64,000 bases of DNA from Ga0077527 sp945862135 (GCA_964203275.1 CAXNMF010000003.1:255723-319722), one strand, 5' to 3'; numbered from the stretch's first letter, positions 52,670 through 61,760 are shown. Program-made: numbers and translations. The notes: generated by a model not told the origin, from the letters alone.

Positions 52670-53743
52670 TCAAGGCTTCATTTCTTCCAGGAACCATTCC
52701 GCTGGCAAAGCCTTGCCGATGCCGGCCTCAAGCGCCCTCTGGTAAACGGCGGGAGCGATCGCCGCAAACTGGAGGCCCATTCCACCATTGTTCTTGAACA
52801 GGGTAATGTGGTCACGATGTGCGCGTCCTCTCACATTTCCGGACACGACATCGCTCAGATCAACCACATCGTCCCAATTCAAGACACCGGCAGCTACGGG
52901 GCCGGCAAGATCACCGGTCTGGTGATGCATGGCTCCCTTTTTCCAGTGCGCAACCACCCGGGATGCGCGACGAACCACCTCGTCATTGATTTCCCGTCGC
53001 GGCGCTGATTTGTCGCCGCTTACGATGGAAACAACATGAGCACCGGGTGACAGCCATTCCCCGTGGAGAATGGGCTCACTGACATTTGTAGCGGCAACAA
53101 CCAGATCTGCGCCCTCAACTGCTGATCGCGCACAATCAACTGGGCGCACATTCAGTCCGAGTTCATGCGTGGCACGCGCGGCGAATGCAGCACGATTATC
53201 CGCGTTTGGACTGAAAACGCGCACGTCGCGCAACTGACGCACTTTGCTTATGGCCACAAGATGCCACCAGGCCTGTGCGCCGGAACCCAACAAGGCGAGA
53301 TCCCCCGCATCTTCGCGGGCAAGGTAACGCGTGCTCAGTGCACCGGTACAGGCAACCCGCACCAGTTGTATGTAGCCGTCATGCAATATCGCTACCGGTG
53401 ACAGCGTTTTCGTGCAAAAAACCATGATCAGACCGCAATAACGGCCGCCGGGACCACGCGGAAGTTTCTCCCGACGGCGAACGCCGTTCACAACGCGACT
53501 GTCAATGATGTCTGAAGTCAGACGGAATACCATGTAACCGGAACCGGATATGGCGCCGTCCATGGTTTTCAGGCAATAGTCGATATCCGGCTCATCCAGA
53601 GGAACATGCGTCTGGCTGCGGGTCCCTTCAAAGGCATGACCTTTCGCTACGGCACGGTACATCTCATCGAGTGCGCCAAGGCAGTCAGCGACATCAATGA
53701 CGCTGGCGATATCGTCGTTATTGAGTACGAGCAGTACGGACAC
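52670..53743 (-). CDS. Ornithine cyclodeaminase/mu-crystallin family protein
   Basis: A 357-residue NAD(P)-dependent enzyme of the OCD/mu-crystallin fold. The substrate arm contains DSRVVNGVRRREKLPRGPGG, the Rossmann motif is LLGSGAQAWWHL, and VVAATNVSEPILHGEWL follows with DVV / DLSDVVSGNVRGR. It could deaminate ornithine or reduce cyclic imines. The GTG start is preceded by CAGGGGAA. It is the last of the leftward genes after hppA. Confidence 0.86.
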   Translation of the reverse strand: MSVLLVLNNDDIASVIDVADCLGALDEMYRAVAKGHAFEGTRSQTHVPLDEPDIDYCLKTMDGAISGSGYMVFRLTSDIIDSRVVNGVRRREKLPRGPGGRYCGLIMVFCTKTLSPVAILHDGYIQLVRVACTGALSTRYLAREDAGDLALLGSGAQAWWHLVAISKVRQLRDVRVFSPNADNRAAFAARATHELGLNVRPVDCARSAVEGADLVVAATNVSEPILHGEWLSPGAHVVSIVSGDKSAPRREINDEVVRRASRVVAHWKKGAMHHQTGDLAGPVAAGVLNWDDVVDLSDVVSGNVRGRAHRDHITLFKNNGGMGLQFAAIAPAVYQRALEAGIGKALPAEWFLEEMKP

Positions 53744-53761
53744 GGAATTTCCCCTGAATCG

Positions 53762-54505
53762 TCAGACACCTGCGCCCGGCGTCGTGTCCTCCCCGGTCAG
53801 CGCATACAGCGTCCGGGAAGCAAACTCGCGGTGATACAGCACATAAACCACCCATGCAGTCGCAATCAGCATCAGATAGGGATGCAGGAACCAGGTCATC
53901 CCAGCCAGGGCGAAATAATAGGCACGAAGGCCGTCATTAAAATTGGTTCCGGCAAAGGAAGTTACTGCTGCAATGCGGTTGATTCGCGCAGCATATTGCT
54001 CAGGATTTTCTTTGGGCGGCTTGGGTACGGCACCGATCAGTGTCGAAGAAAATCCAAGCTGACGGATTGCCCAGGAAAACTTGAAAAACGCATATACAAA
54101 AATCAGCACCATCATCACGACCTTGATCTCGAGCAGGCGAGTCGATGCCTTGACCGTGAAAGGCAACCCGGAAACCACATCCATAGCCTGCTGCACATAC
54201 CCAAGAAGCGCGATCAGCGCACCCAGAACAAGCATCGTCGTCGATGCGAAGAACTGAGAGCTGCGGGTGAGGTTTCGCATGATGTTGATATCAACCATGC
54301 GATTGTCGCGTTCGATCATGCGCAGCATCCACTCGCGGCGATAGCGGTCCATCGTGTTGTGGAGGGACGGCACGGTGCGGGCATGCCATTGCGCAAACAG
54401 CGCATAACCGACCCATGAAAAAACAAAAAAAACAACACCCGAGATATCGAGCCAGGTCAGGCTGAGTTCGCTCAGAAAGCGTGAAAAGTAAACACCATCG
54501 GCCAT
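53762..54505 (-). CDS. DUF599-family membrane protein
   Basis: A 247-residue inner-membrane protein with about four hydrophobic segments, including WLDISGVVFFVFSWVGYALFAQW near the start (split as WLDISGVVFF and AQWHAR). MRNLTRSSQFFASTTMLVLG and the conserved FKFSWAIRQLGFSSTLIGAVP mark DUF599. Function is unknown. The start has GGAG upstream. It is 18 bases from the OCD gene. Confidence 0.82.
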   Translation of the reverse strand: MADGVYFSRFLSELSLTWLDISGVVFFVFSWVGYALFAQWHARTVPSLHNTMDRYRREWMLRMIERDNRMVDINIMRNLTRSSQFFASTTMLVLGALIALLGYVQQAMDVVSGLPFTVKASTRLLEIKVVMMVLIFVYAFFKFSWAIRQLGFSSTLIGAVPKPPKENPEQYAARINRIAAVTSFAGTNFNDGLRAYYFALAGMTWFLHPYLMLIATAWVVYVLYHREFASRTLYALTGEDTTPGAGV

Positions 54506-54536
54506 GTAATCTCCAACACCTCAGGTAAAAACAGGA

Positions 54537-55640
54537 TCAGAGAAAGAGTGTAAGCACCCCAGTATAGCCATACAGCCGGTTGTGCGATATCTCGCCATTG
54601 CCGAAGAAACCGGCCAGCGGTACGTCGCCGAGCGCGGCCTGAATCATGCGCAACTCCTCCGATTCGCCGCCAAGCAATGCGCCGCCGCGTCCGAGGCAGG
54701 AGTAATACAGAGCGCTGCGGGGCGGCGTATAGAGGCCTTCACGAATGCTGTCGAGCATGCACGCCATGTCGGCACGCGCGGTTTCATGGTCTCGACGGAA
54801 AAACTGCAGGCGCTGCCCCTTGCGAACCAGATCGCCGATTGCGATCAAGCGGTTGCCGGGATCGATGCCGATCAGATTGCGCACAACATATTCAGCAATA
54901 TCACTGCCAGCGACTGATAACCCGACGAAAATCTGCCCGCCCAACCGAGACAGATCCTCATCCTCGTCGAGGTCGACATCCTCGCGCAACACGTCCAGCG
55001 CCGGACGTCCATCAAGCTCAAGCACGATATTATTCTGCGCACCCGTCACTTCATGCGCCGAACGTACCGGGGAACAGCCCTGAGTCAAACGCGTAGCGAC
55101 TACAACAGCATCCGAAAATGCAACCCCCGACAACGCAGCCGAAGCAGGACCATCCGCAAGAAACTGCAAACCGCGCCGCGAACTGGCCAGACCACCGACC
55201 AGAAAACCGGTTTCGGTACACTTGGCCAGATCCACGATTTGTTTCGCAATATCGCCCCGCAGCGGGTCGCCATGCACAACGGCAATACTGGCGGGGCTCC
55301 CGCCGCACAACAATTCAACGTCATCCGGTGCGGCCGACCTGCCACCAAAAATGCGGAAACTGTCCGGCGGAAAATCCCCCGCCAGGAGCACCATCGCCGG
55401 TCGATCGAGGTACTCGGTACCGGTCGCACAAATACCAATCCCGACAGTCCCCGTCCAATGTGGAATCCCGGTCTGGTCTGCTATGTAGCGATGGATCTCC
55501 GGCAGGAGTTCGGCAAAAAAATCAGTGACATAGATAAAGCCAAGGTTGCCGGTGCTACCAGCCAGTTGTGCAATACAGGCATCCGCCGCGGCACGCCAGT
55601 CGGCATTGCTGGCGTGCCCAAGGCGAAACCGCTTCATCAT
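54537..55640 (-). CDS. FIST-domain sensory protein
   Basis: A 368-residue protein with FIST-N (about residues 25-200) and FIST-C (about 215-360) domains, a signal-input module thought to bind amino acids or other small ligands. Conserved AGDFPPDSFRIFGG, GGLASSRRGLQFL, and GALLGGESEELRMIQAALG end with PLAGFFGNGEISHNRLYGYT. No output domain is attached. The start is chosen at ATG 55640; the gene begins 7 bases after the GST stop codon. Confidence 0.85.
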   Translation of the reverse strand: MMKRFRLGHASNADWRAAADACIAQLAGSTGNLGFIYVTDFFAELLPEIHRYIADQTGIPHWTGTVGIGICATGTEYLDRPAMVLLAGDFPPDSFRIFGGRSAAPDDVELLCGGSPASIAVVHGDPLRGDIAKQIVDLAKCTETGFLVGGLASSRRGLQFLADGPASAALSGVAFSDAVVVATRLTQGCSPVRSAHEVTGAQNNIVLELDGRPALDVLREDVDLDEDEDLSRLGGQIFVGLSVAGSDIAEYVVRNLIGIDPGNRLIAIGDLVRKGQRLQFFRRDHETARADMACMLDSIREGLYTPPRSALYYSCLGRGGALLGGESEELRMIQAALGDVPLAGFFGNGEISHNRLYGYTGVLTLFL

Positions 55641-55647
55641 GGCCGCA

Positions 55648-56238
55648 TCAGACGCGCTTGATCCAACCCGGCAACGCTTCAACGCGCTTGAGCCAGGCGG
55701 CTACTGACGGATGTGCGTTCATGTCAAAACCGCCCTCCGGTGACACCGAGGTGTAGCAATAACAGGCCAGATCGGCGATGGTCGGCCGGCCACAAGCCAG
55801 CCACTGGTTTGATTGCAGGCGACCTTCCAGAACGGCCAGGCCGTTACGGCCGTAGGTCGCATATTCTTCGTAGTCCCCAATGCTGCGGATACCGATTTTC
55901 TTGCCGCGTGCCCACTGCAAGCCGTAATGCAGCTCATTGTTTGACAGCGCCAGCCATTGCTGAACCTCAGCCATACCCACGGCATCGGTCGGCAGCCACT
56001 GTTCACCACCGTATTTGCGCGCCAGGTAAACCAGGCAGGCCGTCGAATCCCAGAATACCTGATCGCCATCAACCAGCACCGGCACCTGGCCGCGCGGGTT
56101 CAGCTTGAGGAATTCAGGCGTCTTGTGCTCCTTTTTGTCGGTGTCAATCGCAATCGTCTCAAACGGCAACTTGAGCATCGAAAGCAAAAGGCGAACTTTC
56201 CAAGCATTACCGGAGGTCGAAGTGATATACAGTTTCAT
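55648..56238 (-). CDS. Glutathione S-transferase family protein
   Basis: A 196-residue GST. The N-terminal thioredoxin fold MKLYITSTSGNAWKVRLLL has Ser/Asn near residues 7-11 in the active-site turn. NPRGQVPVLVDGDQVFWDSTACLVYLA carries the cis-Pro and the glutathione-binding DSTA. It is a family usually called beta/theta-like in bacteria. Start 56238 begins at MKLYITS. It is upstream of the FIST gene on the same strand, with short spacing. Confidence 0.86.
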   Translation of the reverse strand: MKLYITSTSGNAWKVRLLLSMLKLPFETIAIDTDKKEHKTPEFLKLNPRGQVPVLVDGDQVFWDSTACLVYLARKYGGEQWLPTDAVGMAEVQQWLALSNNELHYGLQWARGKKIGIRSIGDYEEYATYGRNGLAVLEGRLQSNQWLACGRPTIADLACYCYTSVSPEGGFDMNAHPSVAAWLKRVEALPGWIKRV

Positions 56239-56340
56239 GTAACGCTCCATGATTAATTGAGCCGCAATCCTAGCATGTACGCACAGCAGTGGCAGGCCTC
56301 AAAGTTATAATGCCGACATTCGCCCCGAAGGAAATTTGCC

Positions 56341-56889
56341 GTGAATCTGGACCGAGTTAATTCAGGCTACGACGTGCCGGAGGATTTCAATGTGATCATT
56401 GAAATCCCGATGCATGCCGAACCGATCAAGTACGAAATGGAAAAAAGCACCGGCGCCATGTTTGTCGACCGATTCATGTCGACTTCCATGCGTTACCCCT
56501 GCAACTACGGCTACGTGCCGCACACCCTGTCCGGCGACGGCGACCCGGTCGACGTACTGGTCCTGTCCCCGGTTCCCCTGATTACCGGTGTCGTGGTGCG
56601 CTGCCGTCCGGTGGGCATGCTGAAAATGGAAGATGAGGCCGGGGATGACACCAAGATCCTCGCCGCCCCCATCGACAAGCTGACTCCACTGTATTCAAAA
56701 ATACGCAAACCGCAGGATCTTCCTGCAAGCACGCTCGCGCAGATTTCGCACTTTTTTGAACATTACAAGGATCTCGAACCCGGCAAATGGGTCAAGGTCA
56801 TCGGATGGGTTGGCGCCGAAGAAGCCAAACGCGAGATCGTGGATGGCGTCAAATGCTACAAGAAAGCCGCAAAAAAACCGAAATTCTGA
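56341..56889 (+). CDS. ppa: Inorganic pyrophosphatase (soluble, family I)
   Basis: A 182-residue cytosolic enzyme. The metal site D-G-D-P-V-D (about residues 67-72, GDGDPVDVLVLSP) and RYPCNYGYVPHT are standard family I. KYEMEKSTGAMFVDRF is the substrate-side loop. It hydrolyses PPi made in biosynthesis. GTG start with GAAGGAAA upstream. It is convergent with nhaA. Confidence 0.95.
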   Translation: MNLDRVNSGYDVPEDFNVIIEIPMHAEPIKYEMEKSTGAMFVDRFMSTSMRYPCNYGYVPHTLSGDGDPVDVLVLSPVPLITGVVVRCRPVGMLKMEDEAGDDTKILAAPIDKLTPLYSKIRKPQDLPASTLAQISHFFEHYKDLEPGKWVKVIGWVGAEEAKREIVDGVKCYKKAAKKPKF

Positions 56890-56892
56890 GTA

Positions 56893-58101
56893 TCAGTTGC
56901 TTGATACCTGCGGCCTGCTCACTGCCGTGAGAATCAGATAACCGACGATCGCGGAGATCGCGGAACCCAGCAATATGCCGACGCGTTCGTCAACCGGCAG
57001 AGCCAGCGCCTGTTCGCTCTTGAAAGCCAGGCTGCCGATGAAAAGGCTCATCGTAAAACCAATACCCGTCAGAACAGCAACGCCGTAGAAGCTCCCCCAG
57101 GTCGAACCCTTCGGAAGACGGGCCCAGCCTGCAGCGATCAACGCCCCGGACACAGCCATGATCCCCGCCTGCTTGCCGACAAATAGGCCCAGCGCAATAC
57201 CTGCCGTAATGGGGTGCATCAGATCAGCCAGCGCCATGCCTTCGAAAGAAACACCCGCATTTGCAAAAGCAAAAAGCGGCAGAACCGCAAATGTGACGGA
57301 ACCATGGAGGTCACGTTCAAGCTGTCGCGAAGGAGAAGGTTTGCCCTCGCTGCTGCGCAACGGGATGGTCAACGCAAGCAGTACCCCGGCGATGGTCGCG
57401 TGAACACCCGACTTGAGTACGGCCGCCCACAGTATCAGTCCGACCAGGATATAAGGTGCGACGCGCATTACGCCCATACGATTAAAGATGATCAACACCA
57501 GCATGGCGGCGCCGGCTATGTACAAGGTGACTGCCGAAGGTGTCGCCGAATAAAAAAGTGCAATGATGATAATGGCGCCAATGTCATCGACAATCGCCAC
57601 TGTCAGCAGAAAAACCTTGAGCCCTCTTGGAATACGGTCACCAAGCAGCGCCAGCACACCGAGGGCAAACGCAATGTCCGTGGCTGCAGGAATTGCCCAA
57701 CCACGGATCGCAACGCCGTCTCCGGCATTGATCGCCGCGTAGATCAGCGACGGAACAGCAATTCCGCCGACTGCGGCCGCCACAGGAAGCAGCGCCTGCC
57801 GAAAGTCTGACAACTCGCCTTCAATCAGTTCGCGCTTGAGTTCAAGTCCGACCAGAAAAAAGAATACGGCCATCAACCCGTCATTGACCCAGAGTAACAA
57901 TGGCTTGTCGATGACAAAGGCACCAACGCTGAGCACGATCGGTATTTCAAGAAAAGTGCGATAGACCGGAGCCAGTGACGAGTTGGCAACCACCATCGCC
58001 AGGATTGCCGCGACAAAAAGCAGTACTCCAGGAGCGGTTTCACCCGAGATGAATTGATTCCATGAACGAATATATGCCCCGCCCTGCTTCGGCATATTCA
58101 T
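56893..58101 (-). CDS. nhaA: Na+/H+ antiporter NhaA
   Basis: A 402-residue antiporter with about 12 helices. FFFLVGLELKRELIEGEL contains the amphipathic segment, and ATDIAFALGVLALLG has the conserved Asp of TM5 and the DD pair region (VAIVDDIGAIIIIALFY has the second acidic pair). It exports Na+ or Li+ using protons. Start 58101 (MNMPKQGG) follows GGGGAAAG; the first residues upstream in frame are non-coding. A structured leader candidate lies 79 bases upstream. Confidence 0.93.
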   Translation of the reverse strand: MNMPKQGGAYIRSWNQFISGETAPGVLLFVAAILAMVVANSSLAPVYRTFLEIPIVLSVGAFVIDKPLLLWVNDGLMAVFFFLVGLELKRELIEGELSDFRQALLPVAAAVGGIAVPSLIYAAINAGDGVAIRGWAIPAATDIAFALGVLALLGDRIPRGLKVFLLTVAIVDDIGAIIIIALFYSATPSAVTLYIAGAAMLVLIIFNRMGVMRVAPYILVGLILWAAVLKSGVHATIAGVLLALTIPLRSSEGKPSPSRQLERDLHGSVTFAVLPLFAFANAGVSFEGMALADLMHPITAGIALGLFVGKQAGIMAVSGALIAAGWARLPKGSTWGSFYGVAVLTGIGFTMSLFIGSLAFKSEQALALPVDERVGILLGSAISAIVGYLILTAVSRPQVSSN

Positions 58102-58179
58102 TTCTTTCCCCAAAAATGAAAACGGGAAAGCTGCGCCAGGTGAGGACGCAATAAAAACATATCGGGATGGGTCGTCATG

Positions 58180-58250
58180 GCTGCCAGGCAATGTTGCGTG
58201 ATTTATTCCGACGTCAGAATATACACCAGAGCCTGCAAATCCCCGGCAGC
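58180..58250 (-). promoter_or_regulatory. Structured leader candidate upstream of nhaA (possible nhaA-I type element)
   Basis: On the minus strand GCTGCC (58250-58245) can pair with GGCAGC (58185-58180), and CAGGC (inside 58236-58231) with GCCTG (58189-58185), giving an interleaved, pseudoknot-like arrangement. Its position before a Na+/H+ antiporter fits the reported nhaA-I (lithium-sensing) motif, but I could not compare it with the consensus. Confidence 0.35.
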
Positions 58251-58286
58251 GGTGCGTCAATCCCGCCGTTGTTCCCGCGCCGCAAA

Positions 58287-58318
58287 GCGTGCTGACAGGC
58301 CCAAGCCTGTCAGCACGC
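58287..58318 (-). terminator. Long hairpin downstream of terC
   Basis: A perfect 14-bp stem GCGTGCTGACAGGC / GCCTGTCAGCACGC with a 4-base loop lies 33 bases after the terC stop codon. A short T run (CTTT) follows. It separates terC from the nhaA leader. Confidence 0.7.
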
Positions 58319-58350
58319 CCGCTCCACGACTACAACCCGCCTCGTCCGAA

Positions 58351-59310
58351 TTATTCGGTTTTCTTCGAAGGTCGCGTGACGTAGAGACTGGCAACCATGG
58401 AAGTCAGGAGCACGATGCCGACGACCGACAGCGCAAATCCCACGGGTATCTTGTATACATCCAGCAACAGCATCTTGATGCCGATGAATACCAGGATAAA
58501 GGCCAGTCCGTATTTGAGCAGATGGAAACGGTCGGCAAGATCAGCCAGCATGAAATACATCGCACGCAGCCCGAGGATCGCAAAAACATTCGAGGTCAGC
58601 ACAATGAACGGATCCAGGGTGATGGCAAAAATTGCCGGAATGCTGTCCACCGCAAAGATCACGTCCGTAATACCGATCATCACCATCACCACGAAAAGCG
58701 GCGTAAACCAGCGCACGCCGTCCTTCATGATCATGAATTTCTCACCATGGAAACCGTCGGTAATCCGGAAGTGCCCGCGCATCCACTTTAAGAGCGGGTT
58801 CTTCTCGAGGTCAGACTCCGCCTCAGCCATCATCAGCATTTTGATGCCGGTGACCAACAGGAACAGGCCGAAGAGGTAGAGCACCCAGTGAAATTGCGAA
58901 ATCAGCCACGCGCCGATCAGAATCATCACTGCGCGCAGCACAATCGCGCCGATGATGCCCAGTATCAGCACGCGCTTCTGGTACTGGATCGGCACACCAA
59001 AGAACGTGAACAACATCAGGAACACAAAAATGTTGTCCACAGCGAGCGATTTCTCGATCAGGTAGCCAGTGAAAAACTCCATCGATTTTTCATTGGCCAA
59101 CTCACGCCCGTAGTTGGCATCCAGATACCACCACAACAAACCATTGAAAACAAAAGAGAGAACGATCCAGACGATCGACCAGTTGAGCGCTTCCTTGAAG
59201 GAAACCTTGGCTGAGCCCTTGGATTGAAGCATGACAAGGTCAACAACAAGGGCGACAACCACAAAGGCCGCAAATGCGGCCCACATCCACCACGTACCTA
59301 TGCTTTCCAT
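58351..59310 (-). CDS. TerC-family (Alx-like) metal exporter
   Basis: A 319-residue membrane protein with about nine helices. EKSLAVDNIFVFLMLFTFF and GITDVIFAVDSIPAIF hold the two conserved intramembrane Asp of TerC/Alx proteins, associated with manganese efflux. A Mn2+-type riboswitch precedes it. Start 59310 (MESIGTWWMW) has AAGGAA upstream. It is transcribed leftward, as the last gene of the region before nhaA. Confidence 0.9.
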   Translation of the reverse strand: MESIGTWWMWAAFAAFVVVALVVDLVMLQSKGSAKVSFKEALNWSIVWIVLSFVFNGLLWWYLDANYGRELANEKSMEFFTGYLIEKSLAVDNIFVFLMLFTFFGVPIQYQKRVLILGIIGAIVLRAVMILIGAWLISQFHWVLYLFGLFLLVTGIKMLMMAEAESDLEKNPLLKWMRGHFRITDGFHGEKFMIMKDGVRWFTPLFVVMVMIGITDVIFAVDSIPAIFAITLDPFIVLTSNVFAILGLRAMYFMLADLADRFHLLKYGLAFILVFIGIKMLLLDVYKIPVGFALSVVGIVLLTSMVASLYVTRPSKKTE

Positions 59311-59368
59311 TACCGGTTCCTTAGATAGCAAAACCTTCGTCACGCTGGACGCAGGCAGCATTAAGCGG

Positions 59369-59392
59369 CCTTCGCCAGCACCTGGCGAAGGT
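59369..59392 (-). terminator. Alternative hairpin of riboswitch 1
   Basis: CCTTCGCCAG / CTGGCGAAGG is a 10-bp perfect stem that would compete with aptamer P1. It has no U tract, so Rho-dependent termination or pausing is as likely as intrinsic termination. Confidence 0.5.
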
Positions 59393-59481
59393 CTCGCTCG
59401 GACCGGTCAGGATCCCCAAGCACCGGAGGATGGAACATCCCCGGAATGACGGTGCTCGGTTGTTGAGCTACTCCCCTTCGT
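59380..59481 (-). ncRNA. yybP-ykoY manganese riboswitch 1 (terC leader)
   Basis: On the minus strand GGGGAGTAGC follows the 5' P1 arm CGAAGG (59480-59475), and the 3' end carries GCGAGACCTTCG. These are the two most conserved blocks of the yybP-ykoY aptamer. The 3' P1 arm CCTTCG is also the first half of a perfect hairpin (59369-59392), giving two mutually exclusive structures. It lies about 70 bases upstream of the terC start codon. Confidence 0.85.
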
Positions 59482-59664
59482 GGCCCAGCCAGCGGTAATC
59501 AACCGCCGCTGAGCTCTTCCCGCCCTTGAACCAGAAATTCAGAATCAAGGATGAGTTTTATCGTTGCCGATTGTAGCTTCACATGCTCGTGAAAGACGTC
59601 TTTGAAGAATGATTTGTAGTGATGAGTAACATCAACTTCTGTAACGATTGACTGCTTGCGAGAT

Positions 59665-59694
59665 AAAAAAAGCCCCGCCAAGCGGCGGGGCTTT
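59665..59694 (-). terminator. Terminator of the terC2-usp unit
   Basis: GCCCCGCC / GGCGGGGC 8-bp stem with a 4-base loop and flanking T run on the minus strand lies 26 bases past the usp stop codon. Confidence 0.88.
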
Positions 59695-59719
59695 CACAAG
59701 GGGCTGAATGCCCTGAAAA

Positions 59720-60226
59720 TCAGTCGGCAGCAACGAGCAGAAAAGCAACTGCGGCACCGACGCCGGCGGGAATACCAAACTGTTCTAGTTTGGACACTGA
59801 CTGCCCTGCGACGACCTCGACCGGCACTTGTGCAATTTCGAGCACCTTGTTGGTCACCGAATCCTCAAGCATGCGCGTGACCGAGTTCTTGCGGGCCGTA
59901 CCCATGACGATCTGACTGACGCGGAGGCGTTGAGCCACGCGATGAATGGTCTCGGCCTTGGGACCCAACTCGATGTGCTCCGCATGCGGCACGCCGAACT
60001 GGTTCAGCAGATCGCGGGCCGGCGCCAGAGCGCGTTCAGCTTCGCCCTTGTGGAAGTTCTCCCGGTCGCGCTTGCTTACAAACTGCGCGATGTGCCGCGA
60101 CAGCGGTGCACGCACATGAAGAAGGTGCACCTCCATCGCCGAATTACCAAGGAAACGGTTGACGACGTGACGCGCCGCGCTCAGGGAATTCGACGAACCA
60201 TCAATAGGCAGCAGGACTTTCATCAT
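59720..60226 (-). CDS. Universal stress protein (UspA family) with hydrophobic C-terminal tail
   Basis: A 168-residue UspA-fold protein. The N-terminal VLLPIDGSSNSLSAARHVV and the nucleotide-binding GTARKNSVTRMLEDSVTNKVLE (G-x2-G-x9-G-S/T pattern partly degenerate) are seen. After a short linker the last 20 residues (FGIPAGVGAAVAFLLVAAD) are strongly hydrophobic and may anchor or oligomerise the protein. Start 60226 has AAGGAGGTG upstream. It follows terC2 by 28 bases in an operon controlled by a Mn2+ riboswitch. Confidence 0.84.
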   Translation of the reverse strand: MMKVLLPIDGSSNSLSAARHVVNRFLGNSAMEVHLLHVRAPLSRHIAQFVSKRDRENFHKGEAERALAPARDLLNQFGVPHAEHIELGPKAETIHRVAQRLRVSQIVMGTARKNSVTRMLEDSVTNKVLEIAQVPVEVVAGQSVSKLEQFGIPAGVGAAVAFLLVAAD

Positions 60227-60254
60227 GGTTGCACCTCCTTGGGTTACAAGTTTT

Positions 60255-60989
60255 TCAACGACCGGAATCAGACTCGGGCTGCGTTTCGACCAGATCGACC
60301 ACATGACCGGCAACACGGGTGCGCTTTTTGGAATAGTTGGACCAGAAACCACCCCCCAGAATGCCGCCGATGACCACAACATAAGCGAGAATCGTAAGCA
60401 TCTGATTTTGAATGAAATAATCCTTGATCAACGGCTCACTGATCATCATCTTCACCGCAGTCCAGGCCAGAACGCCGCCGCCGATATAAACAATCGCCGG
60501 GAAACGCTCGACATACTTGAGGATGATCTGACTGCCCCAGATGACGATCGGGATACTGATCAGCAGCCCCAGAACGACCAGCAGGAAATTGCCATGAGCG
60601 GCGCCCGCTACTGCAAGTACGTTATCCAGCCCCATCACAGCATCTGCGACAACAATAGTCTTCATCGCATCCCAGAAGTTGCTGGCAGGGCTGACGTTAT
60701 GCTCATTATTGTCATTGTCGGCCAGCAATTTGTAGGCGATCCAGACCAGCAATGCACCACCGGCAAGCAGCAGGCCGGGGATTTTCAGCAACCAGACCAC
60801 CACCAGCGTCATCGCCGTGCGAACGGCAATGGCACCGAAAGTGCCCCAAATGATGGCCTTCTTGCGAAGATCCTGCGGAAGATTGCGTGCGGCCAGGGCT
60901 ATTACGATGGCGTTATCGCCAGCCAGCACCAAATCAATAATGACGATTGCCAGAAGTGCGGACAAAAATTCCGTGGTTAGTATTTCCAT
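60255..60989 (-). CDS. TerC-family (YjbE-like) membrane protein
   Basis: A 244-residue protein with about seven helices. LVLAGDNAIVIALAARNLP and VVADAVMGLDNVLAVAGAA contain the paired conserved D-N motifs of YjbE/TerC proteins, probably a manganese exporter. The ribosome site GGAGGA decides the start: it abuts the ATG at 60995 but lies 7 bases before ATG 60989, so MEILTTEF is the likely N-terminus. It is preceded by a yybP-ykoY riboswitch. Confidence 0.9.
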   Translation of the reverse strand: MEILTTEFLSALLAIVIIDLVLAGDNAIVIALAARNLPQDLRKKAIIWGTFGAIAVRTAMTLVVVWLLKIPGLLLAGGALLVWIAYKLLADNDNNEHNVSPASNFWDAMKTIVVADAVMGLDNVLAVAGAAHGNFLLVVLGLLISIPIVIWGSQIILKYVERFPAIVYIGGGVLAWTAVKMMISEPLIKDYFIQNQMLTILAYVVVIGGILGGGFWSNYSKKRTRVAGHVVDLVETQPESDSGR

Positions 60990-61045
60990 GCTCATTCCTC
61001 CAAAGTCGAGATCAAATTGCGTTGCGCGTTGTTACGCCCTCACAA

Positions 61046-61160
61046 CCCGGTCTCGCTTGCAGTCCTGAGACTGCCGATGTGCCGGGGTGAATACCCGTAT
61101 TGACGGCAACATCGCGCGCGGCAATGGAAGCTGAAACACCGCTGAAGCTACTCCCCCGGT
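61046..61160 (-). ncRNA. yybP-ykoY manganese riboswitch 2 (terC2-usp leader)
   Basis: The minus strand has GGGGGAGTAGC at 61156-61146 and GCAAGCGAGACCGG at 61060-61047, matching the 5' and 3' conserved blocks of the yybP-ykoY aptamer. CCGG segments at both ends can form P1. It lies about 60 bases upstream of the terC2 start. Confidence 0.85.
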
Positions 61161-61219
61161 CAACTCCGTGCTCACCGGGAATTGCTTCGGTGAGTCACGT
61201 GCATCAATAACAATGCACG

Positions 61220-61345
61220 AACGCATTATCAAGATTGATCATGCGCAAGTGAAATGATGATTAGCAATCAAAATCATTATGAAATGCATTTAAGAGAATC
61301 ACTTAATGATGATTTCGATTAATAAACACAATGATTATTCAGTTG
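61220..61345. other. AT-rich intergenic stretch with repeated ATGAT half-sites
   Basis: This part of the 61161-61630 gap is clearly richer in A+T than its surroundings. It carries inverted AATGAT / ATCATT half-sites (near 61252 and 61273) and further ATGATT copies, suggestive of operator sequence for a Fur/Mur-type regulator or of ordinary promoter DNA. The remainder (61346-61630) shows no gene or clear motif. Confidence 0.35.
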
Positions 61346-61630
61346 CACCAAGCAATCCTGAACGAAGCATTCTGCATCTCTACTTTTAATTCAAACCAAT
61401 CAGTCAATCACCAGCATTCAAGATAGTTCGGCACGCATCGTTCGTCATGCGCTGAAAAGCCAGCACCCATGGAAATTCGCAAAAATTGATGGTTATCATT
61501 GTTTTTTATAATCGATTATCGTGATCAACAGCCTAACAGCCACAGGTTTAAGCCCCTTGCCGATCAAGACTTGTAAACAATTTGATGTCGTGTTTAAATC
61601 GCCCCGCTCGCGCTGAAAACGCGGGTTCCC

Positions 61631-61760
61631 TCCAAAGGGGAGTAGCTTAGGCAGCGCAAGCTGCTGCGGTTGCCTCGTCAATTCGGAGTCCATTGCGGCT
61701 CCCGGGGTTTCCGGCAATCCGTCGATGCTCAGTCACGGCCTTGCAAGCGAGACCTTTGCC
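61631..61760 (+). ncRNA. yybP-ykoY manganese riboswitch 3, upstream of a LysR gene
   Basis: The plus strand has the 5' P1 arm CAAAGG (61633-61638) overlapping GGGGAGTAGC (61637-61646), and the 3' block GCAAGCGAGACC (61743-61754) followed by CCTTTG (61753-61758), the P1 partner. The 3' P1 arm is shared with the terminator at 61751-61783, a textbook ON-switch layout. Confidence 0.87.

Noticed and set aside
61496..61717. Small leftward open frame between the riboswitches
   Set aside because: It overlaps the third riboswitch on the opposite strand, has no ribosome site, and its residues are not protein-like.
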